From the NCBI GenBank assembly GCA_009763385.1, contig CM019824.1, forward strand, positions 157,412,357 through 157,476,356: DNA of 64,000 nt, read 5' to 3'. This document shows, piece after piece, positions 43,494-55,134 of this stretch (positions are counted from its first letter, which is position 1; each line of letters opens with the position of its first letter). The notes under the pieces are model-generated. The model was not told where the DNA came from. It saw only the letters and a program-made list of their open reading frames with translations, and ran no database searches. The position numbers and the translations under genes are program-made. This DNA comes from Coix lacryma-jobi var. lacryma-jobi. Its lineage: Eukaryota > Streptophyta > Magnoliopsida > Poales > Poaceae.

Positions 43494-45538
43494 GTGAACT
43501 ACAAGACCGGTGGATCTCATTGGGTGATTGATAGTGGTTGCACACAACATATGACCGGTGATCCCCGGATGTTCACCTCACTAGAAGAGAATGTCAATGA
43601 CCAAGAAAAGATTATATTTGGTGACAACTCAAAGGGCAATGTCAAGGGATTGGGCAAAGTGGCAATTTCAAATGATCATACCATCTCCAATGTACTTCTA
43701 GTTGCATCATTGAGCTTCAACTTGCTATCCGTTGGGCAACTATGTGATCTTGGCTTTCAATGTTTGTTCACCGACAAGGAAGTGGTTGTGACCAAGAAAG
43801 ATGATACACAAGTGATATTCAAGGGCTTTAGATACAACAATCTCTATCTAGTGGATTTCACCTCCGAAGATGCCAACTTGAAGACATGTTTGTTCACTAA
43901 GCAATCACTTGGTTGGCTATGACATAGAAGATTGGCTCATGTGGGAATGAACACTCTCAACAAGCTATTGAAGAAGGATTTGGTTAGAGGCATGAAGGAT
44001 GTCAGATTTGAGAAGGACAAATTGTGTAGTGCATGTCAAGCCGGCAAGCAAGTTGCAAACACTCATCCAACCAAAGCCTTTGTATCAACATCAAGAGAGT
44101 TGGAACTACTTCACATGGATCTATTTGGGCCAACTACATATGCTAGCTTGGGTGGAAATCTCTATTGCCTAGTGATTGTTGATGATTATTCAAGATACAC
44201 TTGGGTATTCTTTCTTCATGACAAATCCGAAGCAACCCCTTCATTCAAGAAGTTTGCCAAGAGAGCCCAAAATGAGTTTGACTTGAAGATCAAAAAGATT
44301 AGAAGTGATAATGGAAGAGAATTTGACAACACCCATATTGAAGAGTATAGTGATGAAGTTGGGATCAAGCATGAAGTCTCCGCAACATATACACCACAAC
44401 AAAATGGGGTAGTTGAGAGGAAGAACCGGACACTAATCACCCTAGCAAGGACAATGCTAGATGAGTACACTACACCGGAAAGATTTTGGGTGGAAGCAAT
44501 CAACACCGCTTGCTATGCATCAAACCGGTTGTTCCCTCATCGTCTCCTTGGCAAGACCCCCTATGAGCTACTCAACAACAAGAAGCCGGATATATCATTC
44601 TTTAGAGTGTTTGGGTGCAAATGCTACATCTACAAGAAGCGCCAACACCTAGGGAAGTTTCAACGCCGATGTGATATTGGTTTTCTTGTTGGTTACTCAT
44701 TGAAGTCCAAAGCATATCGAGTATTCAACCATGCCACCGGGATGGTAGAAGAAACATATGATGTGGAATTCGATGAATCTAATGGCTCTCAAGGAGAGCA
44801 TGAAAATCTTGATGATGTAGGTGATGAACCATTGAGGGAAGCAATGAAGAACATGCCGGTTGGAGCCATCAAGCCTAAAGATGATGATGATGATGTGCAA
44901 GTCATTGACAAGCCATCCTCATCCAATGTACCACTTGTTGATGACAAAGATGGGAAGGATCCATTTGAAGATACTCATGTCTCCCATGATCAAATGGTGG
45001 TACAAGCTCAAGATGTTGATGCTCCACAAGCGGCTCCTCAAGTGGTTGATCAAAGGACTACTCCTCTACTACAAGCTCATACTCAAGATCTCATCATAGG
45101 GAGTCCAACAAGGGGTGTAATGACTCGATCTCAAAAACTTGCTTTATTTATTGAACATCACTCCTTTGTGTCTCTTGTTGAGCCTACCATTGTAGATGAA
45201 GCTCTAGGTGATCCGGACTGGGTGAATGCTATGCATGAAGAATTAAACAACTTCACCCGCAACCAAGTTTGGACACTTGAAGAGCGACCTAAAGGCGCAA
45301 GAGTCATTGGAACAAAATGGGTGTTTAGAAACAAACAAGATGATCAAGGCAAGGTTGTTAGAAACAAGGCAAGGCTAGTTGCAAAGGGGTTCTCTCAAGT
45401 TGAAGGCTTGGATTTTGGAGAGACCTTTGCACCGGTTGCAAGACTCGAAGCCATTCGTATCCTCCTTGCATATGCATCACATCATGACATTAAATTATAT
45501 CAAATGGATGTGAAAAGTGTATTTTTAAATGGCTTCAT
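43494..45538 (+). pseudogene. Copia-B pol, 5' part (protease, integrase, RT start)
   Basis: Opens as VNYKTGGSHWVIDSGC directly after TGTAG (43489-43493), with no ATG at the frame start. Protease DSGCTQHMTGD; GAG-pre-integrase with CSACQAGKQ; integrase HMDLFGP, RSDNGREF, NGVVERKNRTL (the D, D, E residues are present); RT start WVFRNKQDDQGK, QMDVKSVFLNGFIN. One TGA at 43920-43922, where the Trp of LGWLWHRR is expected (TGG to TGA). Copia-C then interrupts it after 45543, and the frame resumes at 57172. Confidence 0.92.
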
Positions 45539-45543
45539 AAATG
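45539..45543. repeat. Copia-C target site duplication, left (AAATG)
   Basis: AAATG before the 5' LTR, repeated at 57167-57171 after the 3' LTR. Removing Copia-C and one copy restores an uninterrupted RT frame. Confidence 0.95.
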
Positions 45544-47572
45544 TGCGGATACATGGGTGTATGCCGGGTCTCTGAGTGTTGAGTGATTGTCAACTGGGAT
45601 GATGTGCATGTTCTTTGGCTTGTGTTGTGCAGGTGTCGAGCCCGGATACAGTGATCGACGGCGAGGTGAAGGTCAAGTTGAGACGTGCCGTGCTGACGGA
45701 CCGGGTGCGGTGAAGGATGGGCGTGCCGTGCGGCGGACGTGCCATGCCGAGGTACCGAGCGGTGAAGGGCGGACGTGAGGCTTCGACTGAGGGACCAGAG
45801 GCCCGGGGATCAGCTGTGGTGGCTGGCAGCCTGTGACGACGACAAGTGAAGAAATGCGATCTTGTGTTGCCTGAGTCGTAGACTCGGGGACACGTGTCGG
45901 TGGACGGGGTGCACGGGAGGTGCATCCCATCTACGACGTCGGTTTGGTGGTAGAGCCAGGGAAAAACCATCGGATGGACGGTTTCCAGGTTTGGGCCTCA
46001 AAACCTGGGCGTGGACGGTTTCCAGGTTTGGGCCTCAAAACCTGGGTGCGGATGGTTTCCGAGTTTGGCCACAAAACTCGGGCTGAGGACGGTTTCTAGG
46101 TTTGGGCCTCAAAACCTGGGCGCTGAGGGTTTGCTGAGTTTGGCCTCAAAACTCAGAAGCTGGTGGGCTGGTTTCCCGGTTTGGGCCTCAAAACCGGGGG
46201 TTGGCTGGAAAAGGCTGGTTTCCCGGTTTGGGCCACAAAACCGGGGGTGCAGAGCGAGGGCGGCACGTGGCGGCGATCTGGAGGTTGCGTCGAGGCAACG
46301 CTTCAAGTCGAGTGGGCGTGGCCGTCGGATACACCTACCACCGAGTTGGTCCAGAATAACCCTAGGGTTTAGCTGGTTCGCTCTGTAATTAGAATAGAGA
46401 GGGGTAGAGTAGGAATTAGACTTAGGTTAGAATTAGGATAAGTAGAGGGAGACACCCTCCTCCCTTCCTATCTCAGTCATTTGCTCTTTCGCACTTAGGG
46501 TTTCCTGCTCTCCCATCCCCTGCTGTAGCTAGCTGAGATCCGCAGAGAGACTTGCCTCTGTGTACTGTTGATTTTGAGGAAAGGAGGCCGTAACCTCCTT
46601 GTCGTAGCGGGTGTTTGCGCTTCAGCTGCAAGATCGTGGTGTCGATTCGCGTTTTGATTCAAGTTTGTCGTGTTCTTCGCGTTCCTCGTTTTCTCCACGA
46701 TTTTTCCGTCGCTTGATCTCTTTGCTCGGTTCATCTTTTGCAAAACCGTTTGAACCAAGTTGTTCTAGATCGTGAGGCACTTCTTTCCATCGAAGGAATT
46801 ATCCTCTAACCTCACGGTCTAGGAGATTGATCGATTTTTGTCTCGGGTCAAGTTTTCTCCCTTCCCCCGAAATTCTTCGATTCATCGATTTGGAGATAGG
46901 TTCGAGCCATGATCTCTTAGAGATAGCTCACTATCCTCCTTGTGACTCTACTCACCAAGTTTGATCCCTAGAGGATTTGTTTTGGGTGAGATCGAGTTGA
47001 ATCGGTGGATAAACTGTGCTGCTGCGGGTGACCGGACGCTAACTCGGGACGACCGGACGCTAGGGCAGTGCGTCTGGTGGTTGAATGTGTCGCGGGCGTT
47101 TCTGAGCATCGACCGGACGCTCGTGACCGGACGCACAACGCGTACTGTTCACTTGCCTTTGTCCTTGTGACCGGACGCTACTGACCTGACCGGACGCGCC
47201 GTACACCAGAGTCCGGTCACGAACAGTAAGGTCCGAAACTGGTTTTCTGACGACCGGATACGTCCGGTGCTCCCTGACCGGACGCAGTCCAGAGTCCGGT
47301 CGAGTCTGCCTTGCGCAGTTTCATTCGCGGATCGCTCGTTCGTTGACAGATTTGATTTCTGTCTTTTGCGTTGGCTTTCTAGAGTTGTGTAGTGTCCCGC
47401 TGTGCTTCTTGAAAGCATCCACCCTACATCTAGGGTCGTGGACACTAGCAAGCTCTAGGGTTTGTTTTTGGGGTTGATTTTTGGGACAGTAGCTACAAGT
47501 TTCCGAAAGGAAATTTTGAAGCTCCCATTCACCCCCCCTCTGGTCGCTTTCTGAGTGCTTCTCGGTCCTTCA
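45544..47572 (+). repeat. Copia-C 5' LTR
   Basis: 2,029 bp, TGCGGATACATGGG...GGTCCTTCA. Carries seven tandem hairpin units (45980-46247) and a cluster of GACCGGACGC motifs (about 47030-47305). Confidence 0.95.
45980..46247. repeat. Seven-unit hairpin array in Copia-C LTR
   Basis: Units of about 35-45 bases start GGTTT. Each holds an inverted repeat around TTTGGGCCTCAAAA: CCAGG/CCTGG in units 1, 2 and 4, CCGAG/CTCGG in unit 3, CTGAG/CTCAG in unit 5, CCCGG/CCGGG in units 6 and 7. Copied at 55573-55840 in the 3' LTR, where the one mismatch of unit 4 (CTAGG) is paired (CCAGG). Confidence 0.92.
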
Positions 47573-47574
47573 AT

Positions 47575-47586
47575 TGGTATCAGAGC
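47575..47586 (+). other. Copia-C primer-binding site
   Basis: TGGTATCAGAGC, a perfect initiator tRNA-Met primer site two bases after the LTR. Confidence 0.92.
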
Positions 47587-47635
47587 AGGTTGAGGATCTT
47601 CCACCTTAGCCGGTTCCAGATCCACAGAAGGCGAC

Positions 47636-50329
47636 ATGGATCGCGGCATGGGCAAACCGCCGTTCTTTGATGGGACGAACTATGCGTATTGGAAGATACG
47701 CATGTCGGCCTATCTCCAGAGCATGGGCTCTTCTGTTTGGGAGATTTGCAACAGGGCCGATTACGTTGTCCTGGCTGCTCGTGTCTCTCAGCTTCAGATA
47801 GATGAGCACGAGGCCAATAGCCGGGCGCGTAACGCTTTGTTCTCCTGTTTGAGCATGTCGGAGTTTGATCGCGTTTCTCACCTCCCCACGGCTCGGGAGA
47901 TTTGGGACACCCTCATGCGCTTTCATGAGGGCACCTCTCAAGTCAAATCCCGTCTCTACGAGTCGCACAAGTGGGAGTATGAGAACTTTCGACACATGCC
48001 TGGCGAGAGCATAGAGAGTTTATTCGCTCGCTTTCAGGTCATTGTCAACAAGATGAGAGCGAACAAGGAGCTGTTGCCTTTTGACGATCATGAGAGGGCT
48101 TTGAAGCTTTTGCACACTCTTGATCGGTCGGTGTGGGACTCAAAGGTCTAGGCGATCATCGAATCGTCTAACTATGAGACCCTCACTTGCGACGAGCTCT
48201 TTAGTAAGCTCAAGTCTAGTGAGATTGACGCCATGTCGAGGGCCTCTTATGCGAATCCTTCTGGCCCGACTATGGCTTTGGTTTCTGGCTCTTCTAACCC
48301 CTCTGGAGGTTTTGCTCTTTCGTCTCTCTTTTCTGTCACAGAGGACCAGCTTGAGTCGTTGGGGGATGACGAGCTAGCGATGCTCGCCAACCGGTTCTCA
48401 CGGTTTCACAACAACCGCATGAACCGTCGCCGCGGAGGAGGACGCTCAGGATGCTATGAGTGCGGCGACCCCGACCACTTCATCGCCAACTGTCCCAAGA
48501 AGAAGAACACATCTGGGAAGGGCGATCATGGGAACAAGTATGACTCCGGCAAGCGCAAGGAGAAGTACGTCCCCGCGAGGCACAAGCGGAGGGGCGGCTT
48601 CGACAAGGAGTACATCAAGAAGAAGTACTTGGAGAAGGCCCAGGCTGAGCAGCGTGCGTTCTTCGCCACGCTCAGCGACGTCGACGGCTCGGATGACGAC
48701 TCCGCTTGCTCAAGCGATGACGAGTCTGAGAAGAAGAAGAGGATCGAGGACAAGCTGAACGGCCTCTGCTTCTTCGCCGACGACGATGGCTTCTGCACCA
48801 TGGCGCTTGGTGATGAGGTCAACGGCAAGCTGGAGCACACCCCTCGGGACGACGACGACGGCGACGACACCTCCCAGGTATCCCTCACCCACGATGAACT
48901 CTTTGCTGAGAATGAGAAGCTTACCGCCGCCTTGCTTAGTCAGGATAAGCTGCTTAGGCGTGCCGCTAGAGAACGCAAGGAGTTTAGGCAGAAGTGGGAG
49001 GACACGGTGAGAGAGCTTGAGTTTGCCAAGTCCACCGTAGTCGTGTCGGAGGAGGTTGAGTGTGAGATGTGCAGCACACACATGACTGACCTTCTCACTT
49101 TGAGAGGTAAGTATGCTGCGTTGATAGGAGAGGTGGATGAGCTGAAGGCTAGACCTTCTCTGTTGGGTGCGTGCAAGACTTGTCCTGTCTTGCAATCTGA
49201 GTTGGCAGAAAAGAATGCCAAGATTGTGTCTCTTGAGGAGGCCAACTCAGGTAGCACTTGTGTGTCCAAGTGCGCTTTGTGCGAGGGTTTGGAGATGGAG
49301 ATTGCGAATGTCAAGCATGGCAAGATGCAAACCGAGGAGGAAAACACATACCTTCGGACCATCTTGTCATGGGTCTCTTGTAGTGAACCGCAGCTCGGGA
49401 TGATGATCTCCCAATTTAAGCGAGCTGCTGGAGGTTCTGGTGTAGGTCTTGCTCAGGGTGTTGATCTTTCTGCTTTTGGGAAGATTGGAGAGTCGAGTGG
49501 TCTGAATCCTAGTGAGAAGCCCAACTCCACCACTACTCCCAAACTTACCAAGCTTCCACCTAAAGAGCCCGTCAAGCCTACCACCAAGGATGGGGTGTTT
49601 GAGGAACCTCCGAGAGCTCCACCCAAGAACCAAGTGTGGCATCCCAAACCCAACCACCTAAAGAACAAGCTGGATACAATGCCACCTATCCAGGAGGAGT
49701 TGCCGCAGAAGGGCAAAGTGATCCACACCCACAGCCATGATTACCAACAACCCCCTTTGCGTGCGGTGAGGTATCATTGTGATTTCTGTGGGAGAGATGG
49801 ACACTTGAGCGAGTTCTGCTTTAGGCGCAAGAGAGAGGCGCGCCGTGCTAGGGAGATGAACAACACGGACATGTACCATCCTTTTCATGATGTACATGTG
49901 CCGAACGTTCAGAGGAGTGCTCCGAGGAGAGCAGCTAGGCCCAGAGGTCCAGAACCTCAAGTTCCCAGGCCTAGGCAGCAGAGAGCTCCGAGGAGAGATG
50001 CTAGGCCTAGAGGCGCAGTGCCTCAAGTTGCTAGGCCTAGGCCTCATAGAGAGCGTGCCTGGCGGGAGCCTGCAGTTGTAGGCTATGGACCCCGTGGCGG
50101 AGGCTTTGTAGTCGAGCGTTTTCCCCCACCGCGTTTTGAGTATCGCGATGGACGCTCCTCCCATAGCGGACCACGTTTTCCTCTACGTGGTGATCGCTCC
50201 TCTCGTAGACGTGCTAGGAATGGTTTTTCTGCTAACCGTTCTTTTGAGCAGCCGGCCCAACACTGGTATTCTTCCTACTTCACTAACCCCAGTGTTGGAC
50301 CGTATGCTCACCCTATGTCTTTTTATTGA
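47636..50329 (+). pseudogene. Copia-C gag
   Basis: ATG at 47636 (MDRGMGKPPFFDGTNYAYWK), 897 codons with one in-frame TAG at 48149-48151 (GAG to TAG likely). Gag core at residues 10-200; CCHC knuckle CYECGDPDHFIANC near 273; acidic runs and coiled coil (about 430-560); a second knuckle CDFCGRDGHLSEFC near 713; then an Arg/Pro-rich region with repeats of the type APRR-ARPRG (49914-50070), likely nucleic-acid binding. The stop TGA (50327-50329) is two bases before the TAG that opens pol. Confidence 0.92.
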
Positions 50330-50334
50330 TGTAG

Positions 50335-53300
50335 GTAAAACGGTTGGAGGACATTTGGTTGGTGGATTCCGGTTGCTCGAGGCACATGACCGGAAAGGCC
50401 AAGTGGTTCTCCAGCCTTAGCCCTGTTGCCGGAAAGGAGTACATAACCTTCGGCGACAATAGCAAAGGTAAGGTATTGTCTCGTGGGTCGGTGCGAGTTA
50501 ATGAGCACTTTGTGTTGCGCGATGTTGCTCTTGTTTCTAACTTGCATTTTAACCTTCTTTCTGTTTCGCAACTCTTTGATGACGACTATGAGATTCGTTT
50601 TAAACCGAATCTCAGTCGTATTTTGGATCCTCAGGGCAATCTTGTATGTTTGATTTCGCCCTTTGGAAAAGTCTTTCGTGCGAATTTCTCGGAGTCTTTT
50701 GGCACTTCTCGTTGTCTTGTGGCTGGACCTTCTTCCTCTGACCTTTGGAAGTGGCATAGGAGACTTGGACATTTGAGCTTCGACTTGCTTGCAAGGCTTA
50801 GTTCACTTGGCCTAATCCGAGGATTGCCCAAGTTGCATATGGAGAAGGATCTTGTTTGCCACTCTTGTAGACACGGGAAGATGGTTGCCGCTCCCCACCA
50901 TCCAGTGACTCAGGTCATGACCAAGCGCCCTGGAGAGCTTTTGCACATGGACCTTGTTGGTCCGGCTCGGGTGAGCTCGGTTGGGGGGAAGTGGTATGTG
51001 CTTGTTGTTGTTGATGACTTTTTGAGATATTCGTGGGTCTTCTTTTTAGCCGAGAAGACCGAGACTTTCTCCTTTGCTCGCAATCTGATTTTGCGTCTTC
51101 AGAACGAGTTCCCTTTGAACTCGATGCGAGCAATTCGGAGTGACAATGGTTCTGAATTCAAGAATTCAGATTTTGAGAAGTTTTGTAACTCTTTGGGTTT
51201 AGAGCATCAGTTTTCTTCCCCCTACACACCCCCTCAGAATGGTGTTGTAGAGAGAAAGAATCGGACCCTTGTTGAGATGGCCAGGACGATGCTCGATGAG
51301 CATAGGACTCCTAGGCGATATTGGGCCGAAGCTATGAGCACTGCATGCTACATTTCCAATCGCATTTTTCTCCGAGCTTTCTTGAAAAAGACTTCTTATG
51401 AGTTGCGTTTTGGAAAACTGCCCAAGGTGAGTTATTTTCGAGTTTTTGGTTGCCATTGTTTTATACTCAAAAAGGGCAACTTGGACAAATTTGAGTCTCG
51501 TTCTTCTGACGGAGTATTTTTGGGTTATGGCACTCACACTCGCGCATATCGTGTACTTAACCTTGATACTAACCGAGTCATGGAGACATCAGATGTCACC
51601 TTCGACGAGACCATGGTTTGTCCCTCTTCTCGTTTTGAGCGTGCAGGTGATCATGAGGTTGGTGAGCCTCTTTTTGATGACGAGGACGAGGGTGCTGAAG
51701 GTATGGATGATCCAGCACCCCCTCCACCTGCTGTGCCGCAAAGAGCGGCTTCTACGACGACTCACGGCCCCGACACCTCTTCTTCCTGGGGGCCGTGGGA
51801 TCCGCCACCCCGAGCGGTACCATTTGTACCCGGGGAGGCACCAGCTGCTGTTGAGGGGGAGGCCACTTCGGCAAGGGAGGCGCCACGACACATCCAGCGC
51901 CAGCACCCGCCTCAGCAGATGATCGGCAGCATCGACGAACGAGTCACTCGGTCCAGGTCACAGCAAATCTCGCACTTCGCTCATTCTGCTTTTGTTGCTA
52001 ATTTTGAGCCCCGAGATGTTGGACACGCTTTGACGGATCCTGATTGGGTCAATGCCATGCATGAGGAGTTAGAAAATTTTGAACGAAATCGGGTTTGGGT
52101 TCTAGTTCCACCTCCTCCTGAGTGTAAGCCTATTGAGACAAAATGGGTTTTCAAAAACAAGCAAGGAGAGGATGGCCACGTTGTTAGAAACAAGGCCAGG
52201 CTTGTAGCGAAGGGTTATAGTCAGAAGGAGGGGATAGACTATGAGGAGACGTTTGCTCCTGTAGCTCGTTTGGAGGCAATTAGGATACTCTTGGCCTTTG
52301 CTACATCCAAAGGTTTCAAACTTTTTCAAATGGATGTCAAGAGTGCCTTCTTAAACGGCTACATAGAAGAAGAAGTTTATGTTGAGCAACCCCCCGGTTT
52401 TGAAAATCCCAAGTTTCCAAACCATATTTTTAAACTCCACAAAGCTTTATATGGTTTGAAACAAGCCCCTAGAGCCTGGTATGATAGGTTGAAAACCTTT
52501 TTGCTTGCTAAGGGTTTTAAAATGGGATGTGTAGATAAAACGCTCTTTCTACTCAAGCAAGGCAAAGACACTCTCTTGGTCCAGATTTACGTGGATGATA
52601 TCATTTTCGGTGGTTCTTCTCACGCTTTGGTTGCCAAGTTTGCAGATACTATGAGCAGGGAGTTCGAGATGAGCATGATGGGCGAGCTGACATTCTTTCT
52701 CGGGTTGTAAATTAAGCAATCCCGAGAAGGGACGTTTGTGCACCAGGGCAAGTATACCAAGGACTTGCTGAAGCGGTTCGATATGGGTGAGGCCAAGCCT
52801 CTTCCAACACCCATGTCAACGACGACTGCCCTGGATGCGGATGTGGATGGAGAAGCAGTGGACCAGAAGGAGTACCGCAGCATGATCGGGTCGCTCCTCT
52901 ACCTGACGGCGACACGCCCGGACATCCAGTTCGCGGTGTGTCTGTGTGCGCGCTTTCAGGCGTCGCCGCGCACCTCTCACCGTCAGGCGGTGAAGCGGAT
53001 TTTCAGGTACCTTCGTTTCACGCCTGAGTTCGGGATTTGGTATTCTGCTTCCTCCACCCTCTCCCTTTGCGGTTATTCGGATGCCGATTTTGCTGGTTGC
53101 CGTATTGAGCGCAAGTCCACTTCTGGGACTTGCCAATTTATTGGTTCTTCTCTTGTTTCGTGGTCTTCTCGCAAGCAGTCTAGTGTCGCTCAGTCCACTA
53201 CAGAGGCTGAATATGTTGCTGCGGCTAGCTGCTGTTCCCAGTTGCTTTGGATGATGGCCACTTTGCATGATTTTGGTCTGAGCTTTTCTCGCGTGCCTTT

Positions 53301-53532
53301 GCTTTGTGACAGCACGAGTGCCATTAGCGTTGCTAAGAACCCCGTGCTTCACTCGAAGACCAAACACATTGATGTACGCTTTCATTTTCTGCGAGACCAC
53401 CAGGAGAAGGGTGATATCGATCTTCGCCATGTCGATACTCATCATCAACTGGCTGATATTTTCACCAAGCCTTTAGACGAATCAACCTTTAATCGGTTGA
53501 GGGGTGAGCTTGGTGTGTGTTTCCCCTTTTAG
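50335..53532 (+). pseudogene. Copia-C pol (protease, integrase, RT, RNase H)
   Basis: Opens VKRLEDIWLVDSGC right after TAG (50332-50334). Protease DSGCSRHMTG; HRRLGHLSF with VCHSCRHGK; integrase HMDLVGP, RSDNGSEF, NGVVERKNRTL; RT QMDVKSAFLNG, YVDDIIFG near 52590; RNase H with TEAEYVAAASCC and HIDVRFHFLRDH. One TAA at 52708-52710 where Gln is expected (CAA to TAA). Otherwise all catalytic residues I can place are present. About 1,066 codons. Confidence 0.93.
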
Positions 53533-55121
53533 ATGGGGGAAACATTTTGGATCTTGTATATTTGACTGACTCTTTTGTCTTTCTTTTCTTTTTGCATTTC
53601 AGCATACGCATTTACATTCTGAGCTTCATGTTTATAATCACTAGAATGTAACTATGCTCCATTTAGTATGCTCCGATGCTTATATGGATGCTTGTAGCTT
53701 ATGCTCTTCCTGATCACTAGTACATGTTATGAGCTGAGCTATTTTTGGAATGGTGAATTTACTTAAGGTATATAAAATCTGAAAATGTTCACCATTGAGA
53801 TATGCAACTAGCATGTGTAGGATGTGTTGAGTCCATTCATGCTTTTCATATATGCTAGGTTGCTATGTCTCCAGTTATGAGTCATTCACTTGCTTGGTCT
53901 GTTCATATCATGTCTAAAGTTTGAACCAAGTTTTAGTGAATTGAAAAGATCGAGATGGGATTGCTTGTCAACACCTCACGGTATCGAGACTGTTTCTCAT
54001 TGCACTTTGAGTTAAACTTGAGCCGTGTAGTGTATGACCGAAACCGTTGCTTTAAGCTTCTGATTGCATATGCATAGGCTTCGCACGGTTGAAAAGTTAG
54101 GCAAAGACAAGCTTTCAACCTCTCGCAATCACATGCTGAAATTAAACTTGTGTAATTTCACCGCTGCAACTCCGATATAAAAATGAAATCACAAGTATAT
54201 GCTTCATTCCTATGCATGATGATTGAACTTTGCTAGGGGTAGTTCACCTTGTATACATGTTTAGCACTTGTTTGGATTCCTGTCTATACATGTGTAGTGC
54301 TATTTTGATGGTGACTATCTTTTTGGCTAAAGACTGCTCACATGCTCATATGTTCATATTTCGTATGTGTGATCAGTTTGAGCCTTCGCTATTTGAGTGC
54401 TTAGTTGAGTCATTGGAGTTATACTGTTTAGAGCATTCTTGCACTCTTTTGATTATATGCCTGAAGCTGCTAACTTGCTTTTCTGACTTCATATGCATGT
54501 TGGAAGGAGGAGTTTCTTGCCTTGATGACTTTTCTTAATTAGTGCATTTTCAACTAAGGGGGAGAAATTGCAAATCATATGTCTCCTGGATGTTCAACTA
54601 AAGGGTTTTCATCAAGGGGGAGTTTGCTAGTTGTGTTGAGCCTTTGCCTCTGTCTTGAGGAACTAGCAAACATTTTCAGGGCATTTTGTCTTCGATTGGT
54701 TCTCTTTTAGTTTGGAGTCATTCCAATTGGTTCAGAGCGTGCTTGGCCGAAAGGCATTGGTTTCGAGCTTTCTTTGCTAGTTGTGTTGAGCCTCTGTGCC
54801 TCTATCTTGAGGGACTAGCATTTTGCTTCGATTTTCATTCGGCTTCAATTGGTTTGAGCTCTTTTCTCTGGAGTTTCCAATTGCTATCTGCTAGCGGTGT
54901 TGAGCCTGTTCTACCTCTTCTTGAGGGCTAGCTTTGCTTTACTTGGTTGCGTCGAGCCGTTGCCCATGTCTTTGGGGACCAAGTTCTTTCGCTCTTTCCA
55001 CTTGACCTTCTTCGGCTTTGCTATGCTTTTGGGTCATTTGGTTGAGTTTTCTCCTTCTCCTTCCTCCTTCTTCCTTATTCTTCTTTTCATTATGATTTGT
55101 GTGAGTAGTTGACAATGCACT
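53533..55121 (+). other. Copia-C 3' non-coding region
   Basis: About 1.6 kb between pol and the polypurine tract with no domain-bearing frame. It contains three polypurine-tract-like boxes: AAGGGGGAGAAATTG near 54556, AAGGGGGAGTTTGC near 54615 and AAGGGGGAGATTGC at the 3' LTR. It also has four degenerate repeats with GTTGAGCC...CTTGAGG (about 54620-54990). No third ORF, unlike Copia-B. Confidence 0.7.
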
Positions 55122-55134
55122 CATCAAGGGGGAG
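55122..55134 (+). other. Copia-C polypurine tract
   Basis: TCAAGGGGGAGAT immediately before TGCGGATAC of the 3' LTR. Confidence 0.85.

Noticed and set aside
45980..46388. Open frames with repeated 'VWASKPG / GLGLKT' peptides in Copia-C LTRs
   Set aside because: By-product of the hairpin array translated in several frames; the conserved feature is base pairing, not protein.
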